In this document: positions 34,640-46,407 of the stretch, piece after piece
Position numbering within the stretch: position 1 is the stretch's first letter
Layout: every line of letters starts with the position of its first letter
Source: Erodium maritimum
Lineage: Eukaryota; Streptophyta; Magnoliopsida; Geraniales; Geraniaceae
Assembly (NCBI GenBank): GCA_963921825.1
Contig: OY997593.1
Location: forward strand, 49,398,039 to 49,462,038
Reading direction: 5' to 3'
Length of the DNA stretch: 64,000 bases
Notes under the pieces: generated by a model
Told to the model about the DNA's origin: nothing
The model's input: only the letters and a program-made list of their open reading frames with translations
Databases searched by the model: none
Translations under genes and position numbers: made by a program

Positions 34640-35185
34640 TTTTTTTAATGATAATTAACATTAGAAATGTATTATAATATTAATGTCCTATAAAAAATAC
34701 AATAATGACTACTACTACATACTCTGACGTGAAAGTGTTATATTTTGAAAATATTATAAAATATTTTCATCATCAATACAGTAAACGAATATTTTGTTCA
34801 TGTATATACGATTATAGTATCAATATACATTAGTTTTTTTAATCATTTGGATTGATGGAGTCAACTTTTCTTTTGAAATATCTCTCCGTGAATATAGTTA
34901 TTTTGTAGATAATAAAACTCAAATTGATAATTATTCACCTTATAGGATAACTTAAATATGATTACACTTAATTCCAAAAAAAATACAATCTCGCAAGCTC
35001 TCATGAGCTCTACTAGGATTTTCCTTTCTACTATGGTTTCCTTCTCTTCTAGGGTTTCTTTCGAGTTGCCTCTACCTCAGCAACAATCGACCTCCCGCCT
35101 CGGAGCCCCCCGACCTCCCTTTATTGGATCATCTCTCATGATCAACCCTCGTCGTCTCTAAAGCCGCCACATTACTAACCACCCC
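34640..35185. other. non-coding stretch, short unrecognised frame
   Basis: AT-rich. A 67-codon frame at 34958-35161 (+) contains a serine-rich stretch but has no recognised domain and no clear gene context, so it is not called a gene. Confidence 0.4.
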
Positions 35186-35189
35186 TTTG

Positions 35190-35420
35190 TGCTTCACATA
35201 CCACATTATACACCATTTAAGGACATAAACCACATTACTAGGACATAAACCCCAGTATTTTGAAACATAAGCCACATTTCTAATACATAAACCCAAAGTA
35301 CTAGAACATAAACCTTAGTACGAGGACATACACCCCATTACTAGGAAATCAACCTTAATAGCCACATTACTAAGACATAAAGCACACTATTAGGACAAGA
35401 TCCCCATTACTACAACATCA
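35190..35420. repeat. degenerate ~20-bp tandem repeats
   Basis: About ten diverged units of the type ACATAAACCACATTACTAGG lie just downstream of the DUF1985-type relict. A loosely similar set (GTTAAATTGCAGAATAAA) lies upstream of it at about 36590-36720. They may be part of the same decayed element. Confidence 0.55.
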
Positions 35421-36570
35421 ACCCAGTATTAGGACAAGAACTACAAAATAAATAAATAAAAACACATTTCAACATATCCGACAATTCAAATCTAAATCTA
35501 AATATACGTAAATTGCTAACCTTAGGCTTAGCCATGTCCAATGCCTTTTTCACTGCATCGGAAGATGGAAGTCTACTATGCGTCTTGGCCCATCTACATA
35601 TCCTCCGCAAATGATTTCTATTGGGATGAATTACACCAAGGACACCGGTTAATGCGGGCATGCATTCTAATGCTAATATCTGCGTACACACAACAAAATT
35701 TGAGAGAAGTTCTATGTACATAACTTAAAAACAATTCCATGTGAGAAATTGTGCCAATGTGGTTACCGTTATGGTATACACAAAACTAGAATATGCCCAT
35801 GTGACATCTTTCTTATTTCCCTTAGTAACACCATGTGCATCAGCTTTACTAACCACCCCTTTGTGCTTCACATACTTCAACACAGACTTAAAGGAAATAG
35901 TTTCCCAAGGGTACTGGTTGAACTTCTCCACGACATCAATCAATGACATAGATCTTTTATCGATTACGTGTCGAATCTGTCCTTAAGGGTCAAAACTCCT
36001 CCAACAAGCAACAACAACGACACCTTAATGATATTCATGTCAACTACATTAGGATGGCCCTTTTGTAAGAAGTCATCAACTAACTCCTTTAATTTCTGTT
36101 TCATGTTTTTTGTATTAGCTGGAACATTCGGGAAGTGTTTCTTCAAGAATATTGAATCCACGTAATTTGTTTTTGAAACCCCTTTAGTGGGAATTCCTCC
36201 ACAATGCAACCAAGTTATAAGAGCATATTCCTCCAAGGAAAATCTCATTGGCGTCCCATTAATTACAAACCACCTCTCCGATAATCTGTTGACATCGGTT
36301 TCTCTAAACAGAAGCGCCCACAAGACTATAGATGAAAAATCTATATATACGTCCACCATGAGACCAAAATGAGTTCTTCTCAATTCATTGAGATGCATAT
36401 CATTATCCTGCAACCTTTTTAATTGAGTCTAAATGGTCCTTTCCATTGAAACTGGTTGACTTATGCTAGATATCTTCCCTTCAAAACGGGAGTCCTTGGT
36501 TAATAATGGCTTTATCCGAGGGAATTGTTGTGGTTCACTAGAGCTTTCCATTTCTGAGTTGCAGAATACA
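35410..36570 (-). pseudogene. DUF1985-domain protein relict (ULP1-transposon type)
   Basis: Minus-strand pieces in order: a start at about 36549 (MESSSEPQQFPRIKPLLTKD), then after an in-frame stop the core at 36413-35964 with LNELRRTHFGLMVDV, LLFRETDVNRL, RWFVINGTPMRFSLEEYALI and TWLHCGGIP. In another frame (about 35949-35760) come VEKFNQYPWETISF and WAYSSFVYTI, and at about 35690-35520 QILALECMPALTGVLGVIHP. This order matches the DUF1985 domain found beside ULP1-like proteases in plant Mutator-like and related elements. At least one stop and two frame changes separate the pieces, and no protease domain is left. A short exon may precede it near 37020 (MFDSTSSTTPIHIN). Whether this was a transposon gene or a host gene cannot be told. 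Confidence 0.65.
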
Positions 36571-37263
36571 AACCCTGATACTAGTAATAAAATATGATAC
36601 TGAGTTAAATTGCATAATAAAACTCTGATCATGGGTTAAATTGTAGAATAAAAATAAAAATACTAGGGCTAAAATCTCGATATTAGGTTAAATTGCAGAA
36701 TAAAGAATCCGATACTCGGAATAAATTTCAGATATTGTGCACCGGTAACACATGGGGTACCTCAACATACTGTACGATACCACCAATCTTTAATTCTGTT
36801 TTCATGTACATACATTACACGATATACATATGAACTAGGAACAATGAACAACCATAAACCCTAACCCGACTACACATGCACAATTTACACAAAAAATTAA
36901 ATAAGATGAGAAAAGAAGGTATCATTCTGTACCTAGGTCATGGATGAGCCTGGTAGCTCCATTGGGTTCTCGGCGCCAGTGATGCTCGTTCTCGGAGAAT
37001 TGATGTGAATGGGTGTTGTAGAAGAAGTCGAATCGAACATAGTGGCGTTCGAGAACAAGTTGAAGAAAAAGAAGATGAAGAAGCCAGATATTGGGGTTTT
37101 CGATTTACGATCTTAGGATCGATTGGATTGACACTTAGAGGGAAAGTTTATTAGGTGTAATTGAAGTAAGGGTACATAGGTAATTTCACTCGCTTAAAAG
37201 ATTAATGCATAAAAAACGAAGTGGAAATTTGGGTAATATATAAGAAAAAGAAAGGAAAAATTT

Positions 37264-39137
37264 GGGGTTTTTTTAATTTTTGATAAGCTCGAACATTTAT
37301 TAAAAAAGAGACACTTTCGAAGGAGGAAAGGGTCTAAGAGGTTTGAGACCAAGCAACGATTACAAGGGAGCTCCAATAAGGGGAGCCAAAAGGTCACGCC
37401 TTTTCTTAAAAAACGAAACAAGGAACAAAAACAGACATAGTAACTCTGCCACTCCTCGCCTCCCAAAATTAGAGACGAATCGTCGAATCTTTTTTCTTTG
37501 AAGCCAATGCACGGACTTTAGTCCATGCGCCGGTCCCAAGAAACGAATCTACAACTTGAGGTTTACCAGTACGATCTTGTTCAACCTGTTTCCCAACGTC
37601 GACGAGACGAACAATTCTTTCCCGATCCAAAGAACGACCCCTTGGTTTACACTGTATAGTATAAAAATCCGATAAGTGTTTGGGAGGTCGACTCTCCCGT
37701 TTCGGCGGTTTAAGTAAGACCTCCTTCCAAGGACTACTCTTTGAGGGACCACTAATCTCACCTGGGGCAACCATCGGGCTACCGTTATCTTGAATCGGGC
37801 TGCTGGTTGCCTGAAACGAATCACATATTGCTTGAAACAGGTGGGTTGCTTGATTCGTGATAACGACTACGGACTGACCAGCCAAAGGTGGGGTGGAATT
37901 GGTTAGGCTCAACTTCTAGCCCAACCACTTGCTCATCAGGAACTGACCCAAGCGTGGTAACTTAATCTTCCCCATGCACAACTCGTGATACACTACTACA
38001 ACCTACAGTTTCACCACACAAATCTTCATTGTTGAGCCTCTGTTGCACTAACTTCACATGGTCCATGTGATCCGTGTCCGACATAGTAACCAAATCCACG
38101 ACATGTGAAACATCTTCGGCGTGATCGCAGCAGAGTCCCCAACGATCGGATCCTCAACAAACGTGATCTGATCCTTTTCCGCGATCTTTGCCTCCGGAAT
38201 AGATGCAGCAATTGAATTCGAATTCAATTCTACGATCTGAACAAGCCCGAGATCCTCGATCCGGAATCCAGAAATGGCGCGTTGAGAATCACCAAACTCC
38301 GCCGCTTTTATGAACCCGATCAACTCTGTCGTGCCATACAACATATGATCATATAGATGAGGAACAGAGATCACAATGCTCTGTTTTTTATCTCACCTGA
38401 AACCTACTTCACCTTGCGACACCGAGAAAAAGCAATGAACAAAACATATCCATTATACTTAAAGCCCTAAAGGCTAGCAATGGCTTGAGCCGCCGCCTCC
38501 ATTGAACGAAATCGCACAAAACCAAAGTACTGCCCTTTGCGTTTTGGCCGATGTGGATCCGATGTGGATACAATTTCACCAAAAACTCCCAACGCGTTTT
38601 GAACCAGAGTCCTTGGTTACAAATGGCAGGTTGCAAAGGAATACCTCATCTGTTTGGAGGATGTAACCTGATGATTTGGTGGGTCTTGAACGGGCAGATC
38701 CTACTGCAGCGTCACCTACCGACTTGGGTGGACGGGGTTCAGCAAATCCATTCACCACAACGTCTTTTTCTTCGGGCTAACACACACATGACCTTCCTTG
38801 TCTTTAGACACTGCTTCTTGAGAGGATTCTTTCGCAGGAGCCTTCACCGAGAGGGAAACAGAGTCCTTCTTAACCATGGCCGACTGTGAAACCGGAGAAT
38901 GTTTACGCCGACGTCGAACACAACCCCTCTGCTTTGCTTTTTAAACAAATCATAGGGCTTCTTCCCTGGCCCTTTCCTAGCGGAACGCTCAATCAAACGG
39001 GCTAAAGGAACCTTCTCTTTAGACATGTTATTCCCAATTATTTGGCAATACTCACCATACATTGTTATCAACACTGAACAGAATTGGAGAAAGAAAGCAT
39101 AGACGGAGACGCCATCAATCTAAAAATCTATTAATAG
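37264..39137 (-). mobile_element. LINE-type retroposon with RRM-containing ORF1 relict
   Basis: On the minus strand a decayed ORF1 starts near 39024 (MSKEKVPLARLIERSARKGP) and ends at 37469 (KKKDSTIRL). In between is an RRM: the RNP2-like VFLCNLPF (about 38660) and, in a shifted frame, RNP1 KGQYFGFVRF (about 38518), followed by SMEAAAQAIASL. An RRM in ORF1 is known from BNR-type plant LINEs. ORF1 is followed by a 3' end with AATAAATG and TTATCAAAAATTAAAAAAAC (37300-37265). No endonuclease or reverse transcriptase is present, so ORF2 is missing. Several frame changes and stops break the ORF. Flanks AGGAAAAATTT and AGGAAAATTTT may be a target duplication, but they are AT-rich. Confidence 0.6.
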
Positions 39138-39559
39138 GAAAATTTTGAAGTTAGGTACGGATAATAACATAAATTCACAGTGTAAGTACTTAAAACTAAA
39201 ATAAACAACTTGATGCCAAAATATGGAGGTCATGCTCTTACACAACCTTCAAAATGAGATCATTTAGCTATTTACCCCCAACAAAACATACTTCCGACAA
39301 TTTAACCAATTACCCCAACAAAACATATGTTTTGAAACAATGATAATATGAATCCCCTAACGGTCAGAAACTTTGCTCAGATTAATTTGTTCATCGGAAA
39401 AATACAAGAAGATGATGATTAATACACACAGTCGTGTACAGAAGCAAACTCACAAATCGAATAAAGTTACACGCTTAATTATTGACTCCAAATTCAGTGG
39501 AAGTTTAGAGAAACAGAAAATAAGTGGATCGATGAAGGATGGAGCTCAAATGAACATTG

Positions 39560-41176
39560 CTACTCGAGCAATGGGTAAGTGGTGAGATCAGGGGCTGCAG
39601 CTCCGTTGTGCAGATTGGGCGAAAAGCGCAAAGCATAAATGCGAGCTCCAATCATGGAATCGTATTCCCCTCCATCATCTACCAACCCGTAATCCTATTC
39701 ACAAAATTATTTATATACCAATCAAATTAATTACAAAGTTTATTAAGCAAAAACAGCATTAGATATAAATACTTACAAATTCGTGCATCAGTTTCCTGTT
39801 TATTTCTTCTGAATTCCTCACCTGCAACCAATAAAATAAACGAAAAGCTTTGCTGATCAACCAAATTGAGAAAAGATGAGATAGAGCCAAATAAAACTAC
39901 AAAAACATATTTTAAATTTAATTACTGGCTTAAGGTATAAGTACCTTCTTCTTGTGAGTATCAATCTGATTGGAAAGAACTTTATACTGTCAATGAAAGT
40001 TCAAACGAAGGAAAGAATTAGAATCACTTGTAAAATATATGCGATAAAATGTAACGTCTTACACCTAATTGTTAATAGGTCTATGAACTCGATCGAAAGA
40101 GAGAGAAATACTTAATAATTAGCATTAGCATACATGGTTAGATGTAGATGAGCGTGCAAAAGAAAGATTCATTATAAACAAGTATACAAGTATTTCCCTT
40201 TTCAGATATAGATGTAGCTTATTTCAAATATATAACAAAGTGTGTATCCTATAAAATAAGCAAATAATTTAATCTCTAATATTACAAGTTTCTTCATAAA
40301 AAAACGGGGAAAGTTTGTTTTGAAAATGAGCTGAGATAAAATTGTGCATGTCAGAATCTTGATCTGAACAATACAAGAAACAAGTAGAGTAGAAATGTCA
40401 GGAAACCCTAGATTAATTAGATAGTAATTAATGTATAGAAATAATAAAAAAGTAAGACCTTGCGTTCCCGAATAATCTTGACAGAGCTTTCCACGTCTTC
40501 TTCAAGAGCGTGAAGTTCCTGAAACTCCAAATCGTTCAAACATTCACCAAATCTCTGCCTAAAATCACTCAAAAAAATCAAGTTAAAACCCAAAAAGATT
40601 AAACCAAGTATGAATAAATAAAAATTAAATTAAATTAAAATTCCTCGAGCACATATATTAAATAAATCATCACCTAATCTCAGTCCTCAGGTTCCTGTTC
40701 ACCTCCTTGAGCTGCTTCAAGTTGTCCTGCATTTTCTGCTCATCACAAGCATACAGATCACAAACAAACATGTAGAAAGATCAAATTATTAAGAGGTAAA
40801 AAAATATAAACATACCTCGTAGTGGGTTCTCCAGAGATCGATCCCCAGAATCTTCTGGTACTGATCGAACAGTGCCTTTGTTCTATTAATTAAAAATGAG
40901 AAAAATAATGTATAAATAAATATGTAAGTAAGGAATTAGGGTTAGGGTTTAATAAGGAGAATTGGGAAGAGGGTATATATATATGTACGTAATGGAGGGG
41001 GTGATGAACTCGTGGAGCTTGTTGGTGCTGGAGAACATGATGATGGAGACCTTGGCGTCGCAGAGGACGCTGAGCTCGTTGGCCTTCTTGAAGAGGCCGT
41101 TCCTACGCTTGGAGTAGGTCACTTGCCGGTTCGTCGCGTTCTCGATCCTCTTGATCTGAATCTTCCCCCGAGCCAT
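39560..41176 (-). CDS. AP3: B-class MADS-box protein, APETALA3/DEFICIENS type
   Basis: Seven exons, GT-AG junctions: 41176-40989, 40882-40816, 40735-40674, 40558-40459, 39986-39945, 39821-39777 and 39694-39560. Their lengths (188, 67, 62, 100, 42, 45 and 135 bp) are those expected for AP3 genes; the product is 212 residues. The MADS domain (1-58: [35 protein letters not shown]) is followed by the I region ([14 protein letters not shown]) and a K domain ([37 protein letters not shown]). The C-terminus has a PI-derived motif ([10 protein letters not shown], 188-197) and ends DLTTYPLLE (204-212), a variant of the euAP3 motif DLTTFALLE. AP3 proteins act in the nucleus as heterodimers with PISTILLATA to specify petals and stamens. 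The euAP3 ending separates it from TM6-type paralogues. The frame is intact; the C region is a little shorter than in most relatives. Confidence 0.95.
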
Positions 41177-42186
41177 TTTCAGATCCAAACTCCACCACCA
41201 ACAACTAGAGAGTAGAAACTAGAAACTAGATAGAAAGAGGTGCCCGAAATGGAAAGTGGTGAGATAGAAACGCGATAAGACAGTAGAGTGTTTGGCATAA
41301 ATCATGGTTTTGTGTCTTTCAATGTGGCCCAGAACCACATCCATCCGTCCATCCATCAATCTTACTTTCCGTCCAACGGTAGACAGTTTTGGGTAATAAG
41401 TTGACGAGTTAGGGTTGGTCTTCGAAAGCTAAACAACTTCCTTCCCAAAATACAACTACCTACAGTTATTACTATTTACTAATAGCACACCCAACTCAGT
41501 CTCAGTAGTCTGTGTCAATATTACTGAGCTATTCTATGGTGCTACCTAATTGTCTTGTGGATCATATAGGAGTGCGGTTATTAGGGAGTTCAAAACCCTA
41601 TTGGTAGCCGTGGCCTAGTCGCCCATATTTAAACATCTTTCATGGATTTATTCTCTTTATCAACCAGAAATAACAATGTACCTACTAACATAGTTAAATT
41701 AGGTGACTCAACTTATCATCACTTTCTATTTTTATTTGCTATAATGCACCTTTTTTTAAAACTTTGAACGGGACATTGGAATTAGATATTGGTAATAAAA
41801 ATACGCTGAAGTGGGTCCATGTCACTCACATACACGAGAAGAACAAGCTGTCCAGTAAACTGTTTTGTTCGATATTCACTTAACAAACTTAAGTTGTACT
41901 ATCCCTATTTTTACTAAAAGGGTTATACAGTTCTTAATAACTAATCCCAAAAGAATGAGTTATCAAGGATAGATTAATATATTTGGTCGAATATATGTTA
42001 CTACTTAGGTTATGTTTGTTTTGATAAGTCATGCATTTAGGTTTTATTCTTTAAAAATCTAAATTAGTTATTGTTTTTTAGAATTGTTGTATGATTATTA
42101 TGTGATTATATTAGTGTTTCTCTAATCCGAGATGAACAATTGGTTGTATGTCAGTAGAATGAAATTAATCATAGTTCTTTCAAAAA
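41177..42186 (-). promoter_or_regulatory. upstream region of the AP3-like gene
   Basis: About 1 kb separates the AP3 start codon from the next retroposon. It should hold the promoter. I looked for CC(A/T)6GG CArG boxes, the MADS-binding sites used by AP3 for autoregulation, and found no perfect one. Calling it a promoter region rests on position only. Confidence 0.4.
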
Positions 42187-42199
42187 AAATTAATCATTA

Positions 42200-43657
42200 T
42201 TTTTTTTAATCAACGAAAGAAAATATAAATTAAACCCCTCACGAAGTAAAAGAGGAGTACATGAAAGTCTAGCTACATATCAGAGTGTGACATCAAAAAC
42301 CATGAACAAGTTCGAGCATTAATATGACATCACAGTCTCAAAAGAATCCCAACAAGGGGAGTGAACAGTGAAACAAGATTTTACAATAAAAATGTCTAAA
42401 TACCCAAATTTTACAACCTTTAAGATCAGAACAATGAACTAGGTCTAAAACCCTGATTTTCCTACCATGAAGCACAAAGGAGTAAAAAAACAACGGAAAC
42501 TCTAAAACCAACTCACAACAACTGTACACCACCCAGTAAACCGACCACCAACCAGAACACCTCAAACTTTTACCAACACTTGATGTAGCAAGTACCTCAT
42601 CTCATCGGTGCCCCAACCTAAAAGTTAGGAAGTACATCGATATGCCGATGGACAAAACCGCAAACGACAGAGAAAAGTCGGGGGCGTATAACCCTTAATA
42701 CTAAAATCCCTTAGCATAAGAATATGCAAGGCTTTGAACAAAGGCACTGAGGACAATGCCCCTCGTCGAAGGCCAACACCTATAAAACCAACGAGTCCCT
42801 ATCAAAAGAGGAGGGGAAACAGCGAAGACCAAAACAGCTCTAAGACTAAGAGACAAGTAGTGTATACACAATAAATTAAGTAGGTAAAGGAGGTGGAGTG
42901 ACAAGCCTTGCCCAACGGGACCACGAGAATGGGAGAAGCACCTCCAAACAGAGGTCTGGTCACGAACCCGCTACGAGAAGGTCAACACACCAACAAAACA
43001 AACCCGACTTCCACAACACAATAAGGCCGGACCCCCTCGCCTTTGCCGACAACGAAGGCAGCGAACCAACCTTGTAGAGGAACATCGGTTGAAGCTCCAA
43101 AGGGCAGATCTGAGTCTAGAAGGACCAGATCTACAAACTCCGATAAAGGAACGTTCACCGGAACACGACCACCATGAGCAACCAAAGCTAGAGAACCAAG
43201 CCGAGAAGAGGGGAAGAGACGGACGGGGAGAGAGGAAGGGGCCGAAACGGAGAATCGATGACGCATGGACAGAGAGGCCCAGACCGACAAAAACTATATC
43301 TACATCCCTAGAACCACTGCAATAACGGCAACCGCAAGTAGCGAGGCTGAGACAGGACCTGACCAAAAAAAACAACTAACATCGACCAATGACAAGATTG
43401 TGGATGTGAACGATCAAGAACCCGAGGTGAGAAGGTCGAATAGAAGAGAAGAGCAGACGGTCGATGGAAAGAGAAGAGCAAGGGGGACAAATAGAGGGAG
43501 GGGAAGGTGACCTACCGACGACATCCATGACCAGAGACCATGGCGTCGCCGGTAAGAAACACGAGGCACAAAAGGGTCGGCGACTAAGGTTTGAAGGTTG
43601 GGGGTCGAAGGTTTAGAAAGATAAAAAAGTATACTTACTACTCCTTAAGTAATCACC
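42200..43657 (-). mobile_element. minus-strand retroposon, unclassified, no reverse transcriptase
   Basis: Flanked by an exact 13-bp duplication AAATTAATCATTA (42187-42199 and 43658-43670). On the minus strand the 3' end reads TTTCTTTCGTTGATTAAAAA, the tail type of plant LINEs and their dependents. The body is about 1.46 kb; its 5' half is GC-rich. A 102-codon minus frame (43290-42985) and overlapping frames have no recognised domain. It lacks endonuclease and reverse transcriptase. Confidence 0.65.
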
Positions 43658-43767
43658 AAATTAATCATTAGTTGAATGAAATTGTAGAATGAAAAGTCGA
43701 ATATCATATACATGTTGCTGAACTCGTTGAATATGATAACAAGAATGGTACACAGTGGTAGGTGTTT

Positions 43768-44990
43768 TTTTTAGATTAAACGAGAGGATATTATAGATAA
43801 AAAGTGTTCACAACCAAAAAAAAAAATACTTAACTGATATAAAAGAAAACGAGTTCCCAACAATGGAGGACCTCAACAGAAAAGTAAAGAGCTCAAGACA
43901 CCAAACCGTCTCACTGGGATGTTTGGAAGAGGGTATTGCGGTAGCGTCTGATGACACCGATATAGTGAGTCCAAAATAGAATCTAGGGTAGAGCAGACCC
44001 ATTGCCGGAGAGAAACTATGGTGGACTAAGTATTCTCCTAGGATTTCAGTGTGCGTCCTCATCCTTGAAATGATAAAAGCAAGGCTCCAAAATGCGGGAA
44101 TGCTGACCTCCGAGTAGGTAGGAAAATACCTTGCTAGTTCTTGATGGAGTCTTTGCCGCCTTACGTCTAGAGGGGATGTGAATCCGGTCGACCCCACTCT
44201 GAACCACCTCGACTTCATTTGGCGATGCAAGTGTGCTTAGAGCCCCCCGTCACTGTGTGTGATGCTCCTGCCGAGTGAGTGGAACCTTCTAATTCCTCCT
44301 CACCTTCCTCCCTTTCCGGGTGCTTTCTCCTAGCCGAGACTGATGTAGTGGACAAGTACCGTGGGGAAGTCTCCTAGTGATCCCTACTCCATCCCTGGTG
44401 GTCCTTCCTATCGGTGGTTGATTATCTGGTTCTTCACGACCCGGACCTGAGCCATTGTTCATGGCTTGCTCCTTTATTGTATTGGTGCCACCAAGGCAAA
44501 GAGGCGGGTTGGGACTCCTGAGCATCCACCTAGATATGTCCAATTTATCCTCGGGATTGGTTTCCCATGACGGGTGCTCATTAGGGCCGTGTGAGGGTCA
44601 GTTGGGGACCTCAGTGAGGGGCCCTTGCTCCCTTCTTCGAAGGGGAAATATGGGAATAGATGGCGCGCACAACTACATCTAAAACAATGACCAAGAAACC
44701 GTTCATACAATACATGGAGGATGGTACACACCTGGGACTTATAACTAGCTCTAAAGAGGGACTCGGATATCCACATGAATCCGAATGCGCATGAAGTCAC
44801 CCCAACACATCCCATCTACATCATCATCCACGGCTAGACAAACACCCAATGGCCCTCCCAGCCGAAATCCCACTCCTTTGTTCCATTCTCCAATCGGGAG
44901 GTTAAAAATATGAGCCTAAACCGAGAAATGTGTAAAAAGCATATATCCCGGTCTCATATGAGCTCGAAGTACCGTAAAGATGACAAGGGA
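43768..44990 (-). mobile_element. LINE ORF1, distal part, cut by the chromovirus
   Basis: Minus-strand continuation of a plant LINE ORF1. Just after the insertion point: FNLPIGEWNKGVGFRLGGPL and CWGDFMRIRIHVDIRVPL (about 44905-44765), the second half of a DUF4283-type domain. Then YERFLGHCFRC-CARHLFPY (about 44710-44640), a zf-CCHC_4-type knuckle, and a basic tail ending about 44289. Stops and at least one frame change interrupt it. A LINE-like 3' end with CCTCTCGTTTAATCTAAAAA lies at about 43790-43767. No ORF2 is found between them. The other half of the domain is at 62334-62607. Confidence 0.65.
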
Positions 44991-45452
44991 GTTTTTGTAA
45001 GAACCGCCTTCGGTCAACGCCGGTCAAACAGAAATCGGGAAGAGTTGACTTTTCACCGAAAAAGTCAACCGACGACGCCAGGGGTCGTCCGGGACTTATC
45101 CGGGACCCAAAAAGGTTAGTCGTCGTTACAGGGAGCTTAATTGGATCGTTTCCTTGCAAATGAGGGTTTTCGTAAAAATGTCAAAATCGGGCCGAACGGG
45201 TTCGATATTTGAAATATCGGATTATTAAAATATCTTTTGAGATATTTTGGAGAGAGAGTGGTCCTCACTTGGACACATATCACTAGCCTTGTGGAAGAGA
45301 GAAAATGGGAGGAGAGAAGACCTCTTTACCCTTGCTTTAAAGGCTAGAAGACAAATTGGAAGGGTACTTTTGTCTTTTAACAAAAGTAGGTCTTTATTGA
45401 GCATTTAGACATGTGTGGCCAACATTTGCAAGAGAGAGAGAAAGAGAGCTAA

Positions 45453-45547
45453 GGAAGAAGAAGAAGAAGAAGAAGAAGAAGAAGAAGAAGAAGAAGAAGA
45501 AGAAGAAGAAGAAGAAGAAGAAGAAGAAGAAGAAGAAGAAGAAGAAG
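45453..45547 (+). repeat. (GAA)n microsatellite in the 5' LTR
   Basis: About 30 GAA units. It has a counterpart at the same place in the 3' LTR (60223-60306). Poly-lysine, poly-glutamate and poly-serine frames across it are not genes. Confidence 0.97.
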
Positions 45548-46407
45548 GTTTTTCCCCATCATCCAAGCCTTGTTTCTTCGATATTTTTACATATTCTTCA
45601 ACCTCTTCTTTTCCCATTTTGTTGAGTTTGAAGTTATGAGTTTTGTTGGGGATGGATGAACTAGTATGAATGTTAGTGGATTTGAGTAGAAATGATGGAA
45701 AGTTGGAGATTTGTGGTGGAAATTTAGTGGGCCTTGGTAATTTTGAGAAACCCTAATTTGTTCTTGGAGAAATTGATGAGATTGAGATTGGATTTTGCTG
45801 AAATTGGTTGAAACTTGGGGAAATTGGAACCTAGAACTTGCTAGGAGTGTGTTGAAGAAAGGAAAGAAAAAAAGGGGAAAAACTCGCTGGTTCATAGCGG
45901 ATCCGTGGTGTCTCCTATAGTGGAGCCTACCACAGCTTCGTGGGTTCCCCTATAGCGGAGCCTACCACGGCTTCGTGGTTTCCCCCGTAGCGGAGCCTAC
46001 CACGGCCCCGTGACTCACCCGTAACGGAGAATGTCACGGCTCTGTGACCCACTCCGTGATAGAGTAGAAATGGGCCATTCCGAGCCCATTTTGATGATAT
46101 CGGGTATTAAGGAAGTTAATTAATGACCGTACTTGTTGGGGGTACATTAGGGTGTTAATTTCTCTAATATCGACTTTGGGTTGTTTTTGAGACTTGCGTG
46201 ATTTCGTTATCTTAGATCTTATCCTCGATCGCGGTGAAGGATGGCACTAGACGGTTCGTCGCATATTGGAGTGGATTGTGTTTGAGGTAGGGAAAAGTAG
46301 CGAATACTGGTATGAATTAGGAAATTTACTAGTAAATGCATGTGGGCGCCTAATGGTGTCCGCAGGTTATGAATTCTCGATATAATATAGATTTGCATGT
46401 GGGTCCC

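Noticed and set aside
45405-45639. Poly-lysine, poly-glutamate and poly-serine proteins
   Set aside because: They are translations of a GAA microsatellite in an LTR; the same happens at 60121-60460.
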